22,455 nucleotides of DNA from SM23-32 sp964434535 (lineage in GTDB: Bacteria; Planctomycetota; Brocadiia; SM23-32): positions 1 to 22,455 of the forward strand of contig CAYSWA010000037.1 of the NCBI GenBank assembly GCA_964434535.1, in the 5' to 3' direction. Positions 22,203 through 22,455 of this stretch are shown in pieces; the first letter of the stretch is position 1, and each line of letters begins with the position of its first letter. The notes beneath the pieces were generated by a model. That model did not search any database, was not told the origin of the DNA, and saw only the letters and a list, made by a program, of their open reading frames with translations. A program made the translations under genes and the position numbers.

Positions 22203-22231
22203 ATGATAATGCATTGTCAACAGGCTGTCAA
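22203..22231 (-). promoter_or_regulatory. Sigma70-like promoter of znuACB
   Basis: On the minus strand: perfect TTGACA (22226-22231), 17-base spacer and TATCAT (22203-22208, five of six). A second TTGACA lies at 22215-22220, too close to the -10 hexamer to act with it. The start near 22196 leaves a ~29-base leader before ATG 22167. Confidence 0.75.
22204..22219. promoter_or_regulatory. Zur-like operator
   Basis: TGATAATGCATTGTCA is a 16-bp inverted repeat with seven of eight pairs matching, and closely resembles Fur-family Zur boxes (TGAxAAT...ATTxTCA). It overlaps the -10 hexamer and spacer of the znu promoter, where a bound repressor would block polymerase. AT-rich in an otherwise GC-rich window. 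Confidence 0.75.
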
Positions 22232-22250
22232 CAGGGCTACGGCGGTGGAA

Positions 22251-22279
22251 CCGCAGATAAACGCAGATGAACGCGGATT
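22251..22279. repeat. CCGCAGAT/ACGCAGAT short-unit repeat
   Basis: Three degenerate units of about ten bases (CCGCAGATAA, ACGCAGATGA, ACGCGGATT). A related inverted segment (CAATCTGCGTCCACCTGCGC) lies near 22428-22447. This resembles dispersed repeats known from several environmental phyla. Confidence 0.7.
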
Positions 22280-22290
22280 CTCACGGCCAC

Positions 22291-22345
22291 GGCAACGCCG
22301 TTCACCACGAAGCCCACGAAGGACCACGAAGAACGACGAAGGACG
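22291..22345 (-). repeat. Dispersed ACCACGAAG-type repeat, distant copy
   Basis: Starts GGCAACGCCGTTCACCACGA and matches, in inverted orientation, the cores at 8696-8749 and 8828-8881 for most of its length. It shows that the repeat family is spread over the window and not confined to the gap region. Confidence 0.8.
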
Positions 22346-22455
22346 GTGATGAGGCCACCCTCGCTCTCGCTCTCGGCCGTTGCCTCGCGCTCTTGCTCCT
22401 GCTCTGTGGGTCTCCGCCGTTCGCCGCAATCTGCGTCCACCTGCGCAATCTGGGG
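22346..22455. other. Non-coding end of window
   Basis: No gene seen. Contains CTCGCTCTCGCTCTCGG-type short repeats and the inverted CAGAT-type segment near 22428-22447. Small minus-strand open frames here translate the repeats and are not convincing. Confidence 0.6.

Noticed and set aside
1..22455. tRNA, rRNA, riboswitch or phage/integrase genes
   Set aside because: I looked at all intergenic stretches and saw no cloverleaf, no rRNA segment, no integrase and no transposase.

Overview
This is a very GC-rich window, probably from a metagenome-assembled genome: it holds two runs of exactly 100 N (8596-8695 and 19480-19579) of the kind used as scaffold placeholders. Gene content points to a Planctomycetota/PVC-like or similar polysaccharide-degrading bacterium. 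It has several unrelated Gfo/Idh/MocA sugar oxidoreductases, an FAD-dependent oxidoreductase, a GH42-like glycosidase, lipoproteins with lipobox cysteines, and dispersed repeats of types I associate with that group. The taxonomic placement is an inference, because no rRNA or ribosomal protein gene is present.

Layout. (1) 1-8455 is a carbohydrate-oxidation region: a 5'-truncated GH42-like glycosidase (+), an SDR epimerase (-) flanked by two inverted copies of a palindromic repeat element, an FAD oxidoreductase plus Gfo/Idh/MocA operon (-) with a good promoter, a remnant of a threonine aldolase start, a second Gfo/Idh/MocA (+) and a third (-). (2) 8456-8885 holds no gene; it contains inverted and tandem repeats around the first gap. 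(3) 8886-13599 is a minus-strand block: a GntR/HutC regulator, a 55-codon small ORF overlapping it by ATGA, a class II aldolase, a HAD phosphatase, a PfkB kinase and a fourth Gfo/Idh/MocA. Spacing suggests one regulated catabolic operon for a sugar or polyol not identified here. (4) 13784-18601 is the least familiar part: two paralogous lipoproteins of a family I do not recognise, a radical SAM enzyme of the COG1964 (Tes/MJ0619-like) type with an added C-terminal domain, a class V aminotransferase / cysteine-desulfurase-like protein, and, on the opposite strand, a 103-residue protein that is a stand-alone copy of the radical SAM C-terminal domain (30 of 68 ungapped positions identical). (5) 18629-22231 has an amidase lipoprotein, the second gap, and a znuA-znuC-znuB zinc uptake operon. 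Its sigma70-like promoter is overlapped by a near-perfect Zur-like palindrome. (6) 22232-22455 is repeat-rich and non-coding.

How it fits together: regions 1-3 read as extracellular or periplasmic sugar release followed by oxidation, phosphorylation and aldol cleavage. Region 5 is zinc homeostasis, and several enzymes here (class II aldolase, amidase) need a divalent metal. Region 4 is the best candidate for an undescribed system: a radical SAM enzyme, a PLP enzyme, envelope lipoproteins and a detachable Cys-containing domain.
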